From contig NZ_JACJJL010000030.1 of the NCBI RefSeq assembly GCF_016899955.1, forward strand, positions 1 through 42,404: 42,404 bases of DNA. Direction: 5' to 3'. The notes beneath the pieces are model-generated. The model did not search any database and had not been told where the DNA came from. It was given only the letters and a program-made list of their open reading frames with translations. Made by a program: the position numbers and the translations under genes. Origin of the DNA: Marseilla massiliensis. GTDB taxonomy: Bacteria > Bacteroidota > Bacteroidia > Bacteroidales > Bacteroidaceae. Below, in pieces: positions 1 to 8,844 of this stretch (within the stretch, counting starts at the first letter, position 1; the number at the start of each line of letters is the position of its first letter).

Positions 1-2643
1 GCCCTTGAAGAACGACTTCGAGAGCTGGGCGTTCCACACCGGGTCGTCGGTGTTCATCTCGGCGCTGCCGTATCCGCGGCGGCTGAACACGTTGAAGTCG
101 GTCGACAGGTCGATGTCGACCACGGGGATGGTGTATGTCAGGCTGGCCCCGTACTGATAGTCGAACGCGTCGATGGGCTTGAAACCGGCGCGGTCGCCGC
201 GGCTGTGGTGCGAGGCATACTTGCCGGCAAGGCCCGCCGTGAGCTTGCCCAGGGTGTAGGTGAGGCTCATGTCGAGGCCCGTGCGCACGGTGTTGACCCG
301 GCTCAGGTCGTCGGACGGCGTGTCGTAGGCCACGGCGAAGTCTACGCTGTGCACGTATTCGGTGGCGGCGCCTACGGCATAGCGCAGCCGCCGCTTGCTG
401 TCGAGGGCGCCGTTGACCCCGAGCTTCACTGCCGTCTGCCAGTTGCCGTCAACGTTGTCGTCGGTATAGGTGTATGCCCCGGTCTGCGTGTCGTAGGTGG
501 TGCGCACGCCCCATGCCCCGTGGGTGAAGGTGGCGTCGGCCCCCACGTACCACGTTAGCCGCGCCGAGTCGCAGCGCAGCGTGGTCTGCCACGACAGCCT
601 GTGGTCGGTGCGGGCCTTCAGGTCGGGGTTGCTCACTATGTGGGCGAGCGGGTTGGTGGTGTCGTCGCCGGGCATGAGCGCCGTAAACTCGGGCTGCGCC
701 ACCCGCATCTGGTATGACAGCTCGTGGCGCTGGCGGCCCTTGTTGTAGCGGTATTCAAGCCATGGGCTGAACTCGGTGTAGGAGCGCGTGGCCACGGTGT
801 CTACCGAGTAGTCGTTGTAATGCAGCCTCTCGCGGCTGTGCTTTACGGGCAGGGAGAGGAAGAACTCCATGTTGTCGGTGCTCTTCTGTATTGACACCTC
901 TCCCGAGTATGAGCGCGTCAGCGAGTTGCCCCAGTCGCTGTTGTCCCAGTCGAAGGCCATCAGGAGCGAGTCGCGGGTCGAGGGCAGCAGGCCCGTCGCG
1001 TCCGTCCAGCCCTCGCCGAGGCGGTCGAGGCGGTAGCGGCTCGTGGATGCCGAGTGCCAGTCTTGCCCGTAAGTGAAGTTGGGCTCCACGTACCAGCCCT
1101 TGGGCAGGGCAAACATATAGCCCAGTTCTATCGAGTAGCTGTAGCTCTCGTCGGCGGCATCGGTGTAGTAGTTGCGGCGGTCGGCAGGCAGCGAGGCGGC
1201 ATACTGCGTGCCGCTGAGGCCGAACAGCTCGTCGGGAGTGCGCTTCTGCCACATGTATTGTGCGTCTATTGAGAGTATGTCGCCCCACGGCAGTGGTTGC
1301 GACCACATGGTGATGCCGTTCAGCGACAGCAGCCGCGAGCGGCCCAGACCGTCGCTCCACGAGCGGTTGAGCAGCGTGTCGCGCATCGTAGAGTCGCTGC
1401 CCCATGCTGTGTTTCGGCTGTTGGTGTAATGCAATGCGTTTCGGCTCTGTATGTGGAGCTTGCGCAAGCGCAGGAAGTCGCTTACGGAAGTGTTGAAATC
1501 CTTGGCTCGGCTGAACGATGAGCTGCCGCCGAATATGTTGCCGGCGGCGGCGAAGGTCTCGGTGGCGTTGTGCCGTTCGTTGTCGGCGTCGCTCCACGTC
1601 ACGGTGGCATCGAGGTCGTTCATCACGCGCTTCTCCCTCGTCTCGGTCTGCAGGCTCAGCCCCGCCTGCTTGGTGGCGAGCAGCCCGCGCTCCATCTTGG
1701 CGGGCGACCAGTCGCCCCGGCTGCCGGGCCGCCGGTCCTCGTTCACGTTGTTGGCGTTGCCGAATACGGCCACCCTGCGCCGGTCGTCGAAGTAGAGCCC
1801 AAAGGCGCGGGCGGCCCAGCGGTTGTCTGTTCCGGCCCCCGCCTCGGCGTTGGCAATGTAGCTCCGGGCGTACTCACGCTTCAGGTTGACATCCATCACG
1901 AAGTCTTTAGGCTCTATGTCGCGCCCGAGCATCTCGCTGCGCTCGGTGCTCTTGTCGTACACCTTGATTTCCTTTACGGTGAAGTAAGGCAGGTTTTCGA
2001 GCATCACCTTGTTCTTGCCGCGGAAGAATTCCTTGCCGTTGAGCAGCAGGTAGTCCACCTTCTTGCCGTTCACATATATCGTTCCGTTGTCCTTGAGCTC
2101 CACCCCGGGCATCTGGCGGATTAGCGCGTCGAGCATCGAACCGTCGGGCAGGTTGAACGCCGAGGCGTCGTAGACGATGGTGTCGCCGCGGTATGCTATT
2201 TGCACGCGCGTGCCGCTGACCACCACTTCGTCGAGCCCCACATTTTTATATATGTCGTTTTGGGCGCGCTTTATGTGTATGGTGGGCACCAGGTATTCGG
2301 CCTTGCGGCCGCGGGGTTGCATGTCGTAGGGCACAAAGGCCGTCTCGTAGCCCTCGGCCTCTACCTTCAGCACGTAGCGGGCAGGGCGTCGCGGCACCGT
2401 GAAACCGAAGCTCGCGAATGTCCGCCACAGGTCGCACGTGTCTGTGTCGGCGGTGGCCGAGTCGGCGTTCAGCAGCGTCACCACGGCCTTTACGCGTGTG
2501 CGGGTGAACGAGTCGTAAACTTCGCCGCCGAGAAACACCGTGCGCTCCTTCTTTGCGGGCCGTCCGGCGCCATTCGCCATGGCTGGCATTGCAACGGCAA
2601 GCAGCATTGTCAATATGATTGTTAAATAAATTTTGGTATTCAT
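1..2643 (-). CDS. Outer membrane beta-barrel protein, TonB-receptor-like (3' end cut by window edge)
   Basis: An open frame of 881 codons runs from an ATG at 2643 to base 1 without a stop, so the C-terminus lies outside the window; by comparison with the neighbouring paralogue about 58 residues are missing. It begins with a signal peptide (hydrophobic core LTIILTMLLAVAMPAMA), then a carboxypeptidase-regulatory-like domain (about residues 35-130), a plug-like segment with VVVSGTRVQIAYRGDTIVYD and IYVNGKKVDYLLLNGK, and a long region of alternating aromatic/polar strands expected of an outer membrane barrel. No clear TonB box is visible, so TonB dependence is uncertain. It is the last visible gene of the BlaI-M56 operon and lies 62 bp after its paralogue. 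Ligand unknown. Several blocks are almost identical in DNA to the paralogue, while others diverge strongly. Confidence 0.85.
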   Translation of the reverse strand, partial: MNTKIYLTIILTMLLAVAMPAMANGAGRPAKKERTVFLGGEVYDSFTRTRVKAVVTLLNADSATADTDTCDLWRTFASFGFTVPRRPARYVLKVEAEGYETAFVPYDMQPRGRKAEYLVPTIHIKRAQNDIYKNVGLDEVVVSGTRVQIAYRGDTIVYDASAFNLPDGSMLDALIRQMPGVELKDNGTIYVNGKKVDYLLLNGKEFFRGKNKVMLENLPYFTVKEIKVYDKSTERSEMLGRDIEPKDFVMDVNLKREYARSYIANAEAGAGTDNRWAARAFGLYFDDRRRVAVFGNANNVNEDRRPGSRGDWSPAKMERGLLATKQAGLSLQTETREKRVMNDLDATVTWSDADNERHNATETFAAAGNIFGGSSSFSRAKDFNTSVSDFLRLRKLHIQSRNALHYTNSRNTAWGSDSTMRDTLLNRSWSDGLGRSRLLSLNGITMWSQPLPWGDILSIDAQYMWQKRTPDELFGLSGTQYAASLPADRRNYYTDAADESYSYSIELGYMFALPKGWYVEPNFTYGQDWHSASTSRYRLDRLGEGWTDATGLLPSTRDSLLMAFDWDNSDWGNSLTRSYSGEVSIQKSTDNMEFFLSLPVKHSRERLHYNDYSVDTVATRSYTEFSPWLEYRYNKGRQRHELSYQMRVAQPEFTALMPGDDTTNPLAHIVSNPDLKARTDHRLSWQTTLRCDSARLTWYVGADATFTHGAWGVRTTYDTQTGAYTYTDDNVDGNWQTAVKLGVNGALDSKRRLRYAVGAATEYVHSVDFAVAYDTPSDDLSRVNTVRTGLDMSLTYTLGKLTAGLAGKYASHHSRGDRAGFKPIDAFDYQYGASLTYTIPVVDIDLSTDFNVFSRRGYGSAEMNTDDPVWNAQLSKSFFKG

Positions 2644-2705
2644 GTCAATACAACGTGAAATTCATTTAAATATTATAATCATACTGGCAATTGTCTTTCC
2701 GTATG

Positions 2706-5516
2706 TTAATTTTTATCGTTTTGTTTCGCTTTCCTTGTGAATTTATATGCCAATGAGAACATTAAGTAGCGCGGAATGCAGTTGTATCGCGTCTCAGTGC
2801 GGCCCTGGGCGTTGATGGAGTAGCTCTTGGTGGACAGCTGGTGGAGCAGGTCGTAGGCCGTGAGCTTGGCCACGAGACTGCCCTTGAAGAACGACTTCGA
2901 GAGCTGGGCGTTCCACACCGGGTCGTCGGTGTTCATCTCGGCGCTGCCGTATCCGCGGCGGCTGAACACGTTGAAGTCGGTCGACAGGTCGAGGTTGAGC
3001 ACGGGTATGGTGTACTTCAGGTTTGCTCCATACTGGTAGTCGTAGGCGTTTATGGCTTCGAAGCCTTGCCGGTCGCTGCGACTGTTGCGTGCCGTGAGCT
3101 TGCCCGCGAGGCCCGCCGTGAGCTTTCCCAGCGTGTAAGTGAGGTTCAGGTTGAGGTTGGTGCGCATTGTCTCGACCGTGCTGAGCACGTCGGCCGAGGT
3201 GTCGTAGGCCACGTCGAAGTCTACGCTGTGAATGTATTTCACGCTCGCGTCGAAGACATAGCGCAGCCGCCGCTTCTTGTCGAACGTGCCGTTGAGCCCT
3301 CCATTGAGTTCGAAGTCCCAGTTGCCGTCCACGTTGTCGTCTATATAAGTGTATGCGCCGGTCTGCGAGTTGTATGTGGTGCGTGTGCCGAAGTCGTTGC
3401 GCACGATGTAGGTCTGGGCCCCGGCGTACCACGTAAGGTCTATGGAGTCGCAGCGGAACGTGGCCTTTCCGCCCAGCCAGTGGCGCGTGATGGCCTTCAG
3501 GTCGGGGTTGTTGATGCGCAGGGCCAGCGGGTCGGTGGTGTCGTCGGAGGGCATGAGCGACTGGAACTCGGGCTGGGTGACGCGCATGCGGTAGTTCAGT
3601 TCAAACTTGTTTTTGCCTTTGCTGAACTCCATCTGTGCATAAGGCTCGAAGTCGGTGTATGAGCGTGAGGCCACGGTGTCGAGCCCGCCGCTTCGGTAGT
3701 GCATTCCCTCGCGCCTGAAATATAACGGCAGCTGCACATAGACATAGCTCTTGGCCATGGGGTGCATGATTTCCAGATGCGTGCCATACGACCGCGTGAG
3801 CACGTTGGTATAGGCGCTGTTGTCGGCGTCTAAGGCCAGCAGCAGCGAGTCGCGCGTGGACGGCAGCAGGCCAAGTTCGTCGTAGCGGTCGCTGGCGAGG
3901 CGGTCGAGGCGATAGCGGGCGTTGTCGTTTATGTCGCGATTCTGGCCGTATGACACTCCGGGGCGCACCGACCAGTTGTCGGGCAAGGCAAAGTCATAGC
4001 TGAGACCGAGGTGGTATGAGTAGCTATCAGAGCGCGTGTCGGCGTAGTTGTTGCGGCGGTCGGTGGTGCCGTCGGTGGCATATTGTGTGCCGGTGAGGCT
4101 GAAGTCCTCGGCGGGGCGGCGCCTGCTGTACGAGTAGTCGGCAAAGAGCACGAGATAGTCGCCCCACGGCAGTGGCTGCGACCAGCCCGTATAGCCGAAG
4201 AAATAGAGCTGGCGCGAGCGGCCGAGGCCTTCGCTCCACGAGCGGTTGGTGAGCGTGTCGCGCAGCGTTGAGTCGCGTCTCCACGAGGTGTTGCTGCTGT
4301 TTGTGTAGTCGAGGTTGACGTAGCTGTAGATGTGGAGCTTGGGCAACGTCAGGTAGTTGTTGATGTTCAGGTTGAAGTCCTTGTTGCGGTTGAAGGCCGA
4401 ACTGCCGCGCACTATGTTGCCGTCTGAGGCAAATGTCTCAACAGAGTTGTGGCGCTCGTTGTCCGAGTCGTTCCATCTGACGAGGGCGTCGAAGTTGTCC
4501 TTGATGCGCTTGTCCTTGTCTTCGGTCTGCAGGCTGAGCCCCGCTTGCTTGGTGGAGAGCAGCCCGCGCTGCATCTTGGCGGGCGACCAGTCGCCGTCGC
4601 TGCCGGGTTGCCGGTTCTCGTTGACGTTGTTGGCGTTGCCGAAAACGGCCACGCGCGTATGGTCGTCGAAGTAGAGCCCGAAGGCGCGGGCGGCCCAGCG
4701 GTTGTCTGTTCCGGCGCCCGCCTCGGCGTTGGCAATGTAGCTCCGGGCGTACTCCCGCTTCAGGTTGACGTCCATCACGAAGTCCTTTGCCTCGACCTCG
4801 CGGCCCAGTGCCTCGCTTTTCTCGGTGCTCTTGTCATACACCTTGACGTTTTTCACGGTGAAATAAGGCAGGTTTTCCAGCATCACCTTGTTCTTTCCCT
4901 TGAAGAAGTCCTTGCCGTTGAGCAGCAAGTAGTCAACCTTCTTGCCGTTGACGTATATGTCGCCGTTGTCCTTGAGCTCCACCCCTGGCATCTGGCGGAT
5001 GAGCCCGTCGAGCATCGAACCCTCGGGGAGGTTGAACGCCGAGGCGTCGTAGACGATGGTGTCGCCGCGGTATGCTATCTGCACGCGCGTGCCGCGGACC
5101 ACCACTTCGTTGAGCCCCACGTCCTTGTATATGTCGTCGCGCCCGCGCTTCATGAGCAGCCGGGGTATGGCGTAATAGCCCTTGCGCCCCCGCGGCTTCA
5201 GGTCGAAGGTGTCGGTTATGGTCTTGTAGCCCTCGGCCTCGGCGCGGATGAAGTAGCGCATGGGGCGCTTCGGCACGCGGAAGCCGAAGCTTGAGCTTGT
5301 CCGCCAGATGTAGCATGTGTCTGTCTTGGCCAGGGCGGAGTCTTCGCTCGTGATGGTCACCACGGCCTTAATGCGCGCCTTGGTGAACGAGTCGTAGACT
5401 TCGCCGCCGATATATACTGAATCTGCCTTGGCTTTCTTGCCACCGTCGGGATGCGCGGCCGATGGCATTGCTGCCGCAAGTGCGGCAACGAGGATGATGT
5501 AGAGCAGTCTGTTCAT
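2706..5516 (-). CDS. Outer membrane beta-barrel protein, TonB-receptor-like, tandem paralogue
   Basis: 936 residues. Signal peptide at 1-21 (ends in PSAAHP), carboxypeptidase-regulatory-like beta-sandwich at roughly 35-130, plug-like region at about 135-240 (VVVRGTRVQIAYRGDTIVYD, then VDYLLLNGKDFFKGKNKVML), and a beta-barrel of about 680 residues ending in FSLAYKFTRKAKQNDKN. The overall plan is that of Bacteroidetes outer membrane proteins related to TonB-dependent receptors (OMP_b-brl_3 type). It is a close paralogue of the next gene downstream. No SusD partner lies nearby, so it is not a typical SusC. Position in an operon with a BlaI/M56 sensor pair and a lipoprotein suggests it is an envelope stress or cargo-sensing component; that role is inference. 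Confidence 0.88.
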   Translation of the reverse strand: MNRLLYIILVAALAAAMPSAAHPDGGKKAKADSVYIGGEVYDSFTKARIKAVVTITSEDSALAKTDTCYIWRTSSSFGFRVPKRPMRYFIRAEAEGYKTITDTFDLKPRGRKGYYAIPRLLMKRGRDDIYKDVGLNEVVVRGTRVQIAYRGDTIVYDASAFNLPEGSMLDGLIRQMPGVELKDNGDIYVNGKKVDYLLLNGKDFFKGKNKVMLENLPYFTVKNVKVYDKSTEKSEALGREVEAKDFVMDVNLKREYARSYIANAEAGAGTDNRWAARAFGLYFDDHTRVAVFGNANNVNENRQPGSDGDWSPAKMQRGLLSTKQAGLSLQTEDKDKRIKDNFDALVRWNDSDNERHNSVETFASDGNIVRGSSAFNRNKDFNLNINNYLTLPKLHIYSYVNLDYTNSSNTSWRRDSTLRDTLTNRSWSEGLGRSRQLYFFGYTGWSQPLPWGDYLVLFADYSYSRRRPAEDFSLTGTQYATDGTTDRRNNYADTRSDSYSYHLGLSYDFALPDNWSVRPGVSYGQNRDINDNARYRLDRLASDRYDELGLLPSTRDSLLLALDADNSAYTNVLTRSYGTHLEIMHPMAKSYVYVQLPLYFRREGMHYRSGGLDTVASRSYTDFEPYAQMEFSKGKNKFELNYRMRVTQPEFQSLMPSDDTTDPLALRINNPDLKAITRHWLGGKATFRCDSIDLTWYAGAQTYIVRNDFGTRTTYNSQTGAYTYIDDNVDGNWDFELNGGLNGTFDKKRRLRYVFDASVKYIHSVDFDVAYDTSADVLSTVETMRTNLNLNLTYTLGKLTAGLAGKLTARNSRSDRQGFEAINAYDYQYGANLKYTIPVLNLDLSTDFNVFSRRGYGSAEMNTDDPVWNAQLSKSFFKGSLVAKLTAYDLLHQLSTKSYSINAQGRTETRYNCIPRYLMFSLAYKFTRKAKQNDKN

Positions 5517-5554
5517 GTCCTGTTAGCATTTTTATGGTTGATAATCTCCGCCTG

Positions 5555-5585
5555 CCGGAGCCCCAAGGCTGTTGCCGGGGCCCGG
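5555..5585 (-). other. Hairpin between lipoprotein and barrel genes
   Basis: CCGGAGCCCC at 5555-5564 pairs with GGGGCCCGG at 5577-5585 (nine pairs with one bulged A, 12-nt loop). No T-run follows on the minus strand, so it is not a standard terminator; it may be a processing or stability element that separates expression of the barrel genes from the regulatory genes. No promoter matching the Bacteroidetes consensus was found in this 124-bp gap. Confidence 0.4.
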
Positions 5586-5640
5586 TGAGGGGGCGTGCAT
5601 GGCTATGGAGGATTGCGCGTTGCGGCCGTCGGTCTGGGCG

Positions 5641-6264
5641 TCAGTAGATGATGCGTCCGCGCTTAAGCGGAGTTTGCCTGTACGTCTTGTCCACGTCTTT
5701 GCGCAGCTTTTTCACGCTGAGGCCGCGCTCGCTCATGGCCTCTCCGTTGAAATAGCGCCGCTCGGGGCTGCTCGGCATGAAGAAGTCTACGGTCTCCACG
5801 TTGTCCGGCAGCGGCGGGAAGACGAGCACAAAGCGCACGAAGTTGCCGTCGATAGCATCAATCCAGAAGAAAGTATCGGTGGGGAAATACTCCAGGCGGC
5901 GCAGCATGTACTGGTCGCCGGTGTCGCTGTCGATGATGGTGCAGCCCGAGTTGAAGTAGTAGAACTTGCGGTCGTTATGCGCGTATGTGGCAGTTACGTA
6001 CGTGGCATCCTTCGTCCGGTACAGCTGATAGTAGGCCGAGTGGAACAGTCTCAGGCCGGCCGGTCTCGTCACGGAGTATGGGTAGCTGTATCGGGCGAAA
6101 GTCTTTGTGTCGTCGATGTTGTAGTTTTCGGCCTGCGGCTGCGTGAGTTTCGGCTCGATGTTGTCGGGTCTCGGGTCGTATGCGGCCTGCCGCGAGGCGG
6201 CGCAGGCACACATCATGGCGGCAGTGGCGGCCGCGAGGGCCAGTCGTGTCAGTAGGTTTGTCAT
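5641..6264 (-). CDS. Small lipoprotein sharing the C-terminal domain of the neighbouring M56 protease
   Basis: 207 residues. The N-terminus has a hydrophobic signal followed by MMCAC, a plausible lipobox with the lipidated Cys at residue 21, so it is probably membrane-anchored in the periplasm or at the cell surface. The mature part carries DTGDQYM followed about 20 residues later by FVLVFPPLPDNVE. The same spaced pattern (DTGDRYM, then FTLVFPPLDKHVE) closes the M56 protease encoded immediately upstream, so the two share a domain of about 80-100 residues. Bacteroidetes proteins with a related F-x-L-x-F-x-PLP pattern are common but poorly characterised. It starts 21 bp after the M56 stop and is surely co-transcribed. 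A decoy, partner or soluble form of the sensor domain is possible. I do not recognise a defined function. Confidence 0.8.
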   Translation of the reverse strand: MTNLLTRLALAAATAAMMCACAASRQAAYDPRPDNIEPKLTQPQAENYNIDDTKTFARYSYPYSVTRPAGLRLFHSAYYQLYRTKDATYVTATYAHNDRKFYYFNSGCTIIDSDTGDQYMLRRLEYFPTDTFFWIDAIDGNFVRFVLVFPPLPDNVETVDFFMPSSPERRYFNGEAMSERGLSVKKLRKDVDKTYRQTPLKRGRIIY

Positions 6265-6285
6265 TTCAGTGGGTTTGTTAAAGTG

Positions 6286-8118
6286 TCATCTTATTATCTT
6301 TGCCGGCCGGCGCATCACGTCGTCCAGTCGTGCCGGTATCACCGACCTTTCGCCCTGCTTGCGCACCGCTATGTTCTCTACATGCTTGTCGAGCGGCGGG
6401 AAAACGAGCGTGAACGCCACTATCGAGCCTTTGCGCCCGGTGATGTATCCCTCGAGTTGCGTCTTGCCGTAGCCCACGATGCCACGGCACATGTATCGGT
6501 CGCCCGTGTCGCGGTCTTCGATGTAGCGCGTCACTCCGTCGAGCCGGAACAGCTGCCGGTCGCTTTCCACATACTTGAGCATCACGAGATGGGTCTCGCC
6601 GTCGTGCCTCTCAATCCAGAACTTGTGGCGCATGCGGCGGTATTCACCCAGTGTGAGCGGCACAATCTCGGTGTCGGCGAGCTCGCGCACAGGCTTGCCC
6701 GGGGCCGCTTGTGGCTTGTCGGCCGGCTTGGCCGGGCCGTCGCCGCCGACAGGTGAGAAGCCGGCGCAGGTGTAGCCCGTAGGCCCGCCCCGCTTGATGA
6801 GCACGTTGAAGGTCTGGGCGTTGCCCTGCCCGCCGCTGCGGCGCGTGGGCTTGGCAGCGGCGTTTTTGTTGAACCTGAGCAGGAAACTGCCGTCGAGGTA
6901 GATTTCGCCTATGCGTATGGTGTCGGCGTGGATGCTGCCTTCAGCCCTGCGCAGGTATGTGCCGCTGCCTATCTTGCTCATGCCCATACCTTGCGCTATG
7001 CTGTCTACCACATGGATGGCGCGGTCGGTAGAGAAGTCTTCGGCCGGGGCGGGCTCGGCCACCGGTTCCGGTTGAGGCTCGGCGACGGCCGGCGTGCCGG
7101 GCTCGGCGGCCTTGGCGGGCGGTTGCGCTGTGGCCCCGGCCACGGCCTCGTTGAGCGCCTTGGGCGACAGCAGCGGTGCGGCAGCCTGCTCTGTTTCCAG
7201 CCGTTGCCCGATGTCGGCCACTATTGTGGGCCGGGCAAAGGCCGCCACGGCCATGCCGACGATGGGCAGCAGGTAGGCCGCCTTGAGCGCCGCGGCCTTG
7301 GCCGATGGCTTGCGGCACATCATGTAGAGCCGCTTCTTGATGGGGCTGTGGTTGAAGGCGTTGGCTGCCGGGCTTGCGCTGCTGCCGGCGGCTGCGGCTA
7401 TGAGCAGTCGCAGGTAGCTGTCGCTGTCAATGCCGCTGGCCAGCACGTGGCTGTCGGCTTGGTATTCGTGTACGTCTCTGAGGTCTTTGCGCAGCAGCCA
7501 TGCCGACGGCAGGAACCACAGCATGCGAGCCGTGAACTCACAGAGCAGCATGTCCCACGAGTGGCCCAGGCGCACGTGCGACAGCTCGTGGGTGAGCACC
7601 GAGCGCAGCTGCCGCCCTTCGAGCCCCTCGGGCAGTATCACCCAGCGCATCCAGCTGCAGGCCACGGTGATGCGGCCCGACACCAGCACGGACGCGCCCC
7701 GGGGCGCCACGGCGGTGCGTATGCGCCTGCTGCGCGCCATGAGCAGCCAGAGCGAGGCCAGCGAGCGCATGTAGGCCAGCCAGCCCACGGCCACGCCGGC
7801 GGCGTAGGCCATGGCCAGCAGTCGGGGCCACAGTGCCAGCCGCGGTGGCTGCGTGGTTGTGGCGGCTGTGGTTGCGGGCTCGTCGTAGGCCTGCTCGATG
7901 ATGAAAGTCTCGGCACTGGCCGTGGCCTCGGCTATTGGGCTGGGCCTTGAAGTCTCGATGTGGCACAGCGGCAGTGCAGCCGAGGCGACGAGGATGAAAA
8001 TAAGCACGGCGCGGTTGAGCGCGTGGAACGTCTCGCGGCGCATGAAGAGACCGTAGAGCGAGTGGAACAGCGTGAGTGCCACCGCCCACTTGATGATGTA
8101 GATTATAGCTGCTGCCAT
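6286..8118 (-). CDS. BlaR1/MecR1-like M56 membrane metalloprotease with unusual sensor tail
   Basis: 610 residues. Membrane segments lie near 5-25, 36-53, 98-125 and about 283-300; the cytoplasmic zinc protease motif HELSH is at 177-181, in the loop before the fourth helix, as in BlaR1. In this family, a signal in the extracytoplasmic tail activates the protease, which inactivates the BlaI-type repressor. Here the tail (about 300-610) is not a penicillin-binding domain: it has a Pro/Ala/Glu-rich stretch (about 320-365), a middle segment, and a terminal domain with DTGDRYM and FTLVFPPL shared with the downstream lipoprotein. The ATG lies 1 bp after the BlaI stop, so translation is likely coupled. 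The outermost stimulus is unknown; nothing indicates beta-lactam sensing. Confidence 0.9.
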   Translation of the reverse strand: MAAAIIYIIKWAVALTLFHSLYGLFMRRETFHALNRAVLIFILVASAALPLCHIETSRPSPIAEATASAETFIIEQAYDEPATTAATTTQPPRLALWPRLLAMAYAAGVAVGWLAYMRSLASLWLLMARSRRIRTAVAPRGASVLVSGRITVACSWMRWVILPEGLEGRQLRSVLTHELSHVRLGHSWDMLLCEFTARMLWFLPSAWLLRKDLRDVHEYQADSHVLASGIDSDSYLRLLIAAAAGSSASPAANAFNHSPIKKRLYMMCRKPSAKAAALKAAYLLPIVGMAVAAFARPTIVADIGQRLETEQAAAPLLSPKALNEAVAGATAQPPAKAAEPGTPAVAEPQPEPVAEPAPAEDFSTDRAIHVVDSIAQGMGMSKIGSGTYLRRAEGSIHADTIRIGEIYLDGSFLLRFNKNAAAKPTRRSGGQGNAQTFNVLIKRGGPTGYTCAGFSPVGGDGPAKPADKPQAAPGKPVRELADTEIVPLTLGEYRRMRHKFWIERHDGETHLVMLKYVESDRQLFRLDGVTRYIEDRDTGDRYMCRGIVGYGKTQLEGYITGRKGSIVAFTLVFPPLDKHVENIAVRKQGERSVIPARLDDVMRRPAKIIR

Positions 8119-8119
8119 G

Positions 8120-8479
8120 TTATTTCTCGCGTTTCAGTTTGTCGACAAAGTCTATCAGTTCCTTCTCGCTCACCTTCTCCTCCTTGACAAGCGCCGACAC
8201 CACGTTCATGTAGGAGTTGCCGAAATAGCGGCTTACAAACGACTCAAACTTGCGCCGTCCGTAGTTCTCTTTCTTCACTGCGGGTATGTAGAGGTAGCCC
8301 CTGCCGTGGGGGCGGTGGGTGAGGTAGCCTTTCTTCTCGAGCAGTTGGATTATCGTCGACACCGTGTTGATGTGCGGGCGGGGCTCGGGCATCATTGCGA
8401 GCACGTCTTTGGGCGTGCAGCTTCCTATCTGCCATATCATCTCCATGATGCTCTCTTCTTTTGCAGTCAGTCTCTCCAT
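8120..8479 (-). CDS. BlaI/MecI/CopY-family transcriptional repressor
   Basis: 119 residues, the normal length of the family. Residues 1-70 form the winged helix (LTAKEESIMEMIWQIG, then HINTVSTIIQLLEKKGYLTH), and the C-terminal part (about 75-119) is the helical dimerisation region. The family binds palindromic operators as a dimer and is removed by proteolysis triggered by its M56 partner. It is the first gene of the operon, so it probably represses its own operon, including the lipoprotein and both outer membrane proteins. The promoter lies about 180 bp upstream, leaving a long leader. Confidence 0.93.
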   Translation of the reverse strand: MERLTAKEESIMEMIWQIGSCTPKDVLAMMPEPRPHINTVSTIIQLLEKKGYLTHRPHGRGYLYIPAVKKENYGRRKFESFVSRYFGNSYMNVVSALVKEEKVSEKELIDFVDKLKREK

Positions 8480-8662
8480 TGCCTTTGGTTTTTAAGTCGT
8501 ATTGGTTTGTTTCTTGTCTGTTGTTAGTGGCGGCCAGGCTGCGCTGTGGCCTTTGGGTGGCCGTGCGGATATGCCGGCCGGGGTGGATTGCCATGCGGCG
8601 CTGCTGACTCGTGGCATGCAAACCTGTGGCCTGAAGGTTTTGCCTGTTGGTCTTTTCGACTG

Positions 8663-8694
8663 CAAATATAGTTAATTTATCAATAGCTTCCAAG
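8663..8694 (-). promoter_or_regulatory. Promoter of the BlaI-M56-lipoprotein-OMP operon
   Basis: On the minus strand CTTG (8694-8691), a 20-bp spacer and TATATTTG (8670-8663) match the Bacteroidetes housekeeping promoter TTTG-N19-21-TAnnTTTG. The predicted RNA start is near 8656, leaving a leader of about 175 nt before blaI. The BlaI operator would be expected to overlap this site; I did not identify a convincing palindrome. Confidence 0.7.
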
Positions 8695-8844
8695 TTTCCG
8701 GCCGATTATTTAACTATTGTTTTAGTTGAAAACCGCGTTCGCGGCATTTTGCGTACCCATCCATCAGCCGCCCGCCCCGGCCGGTGGGCAGAGCCGCTGA
8801 GCCACAGGCAGTTGCAGGCTTGGTGGCAGCAGGCTTGCGGCGGA

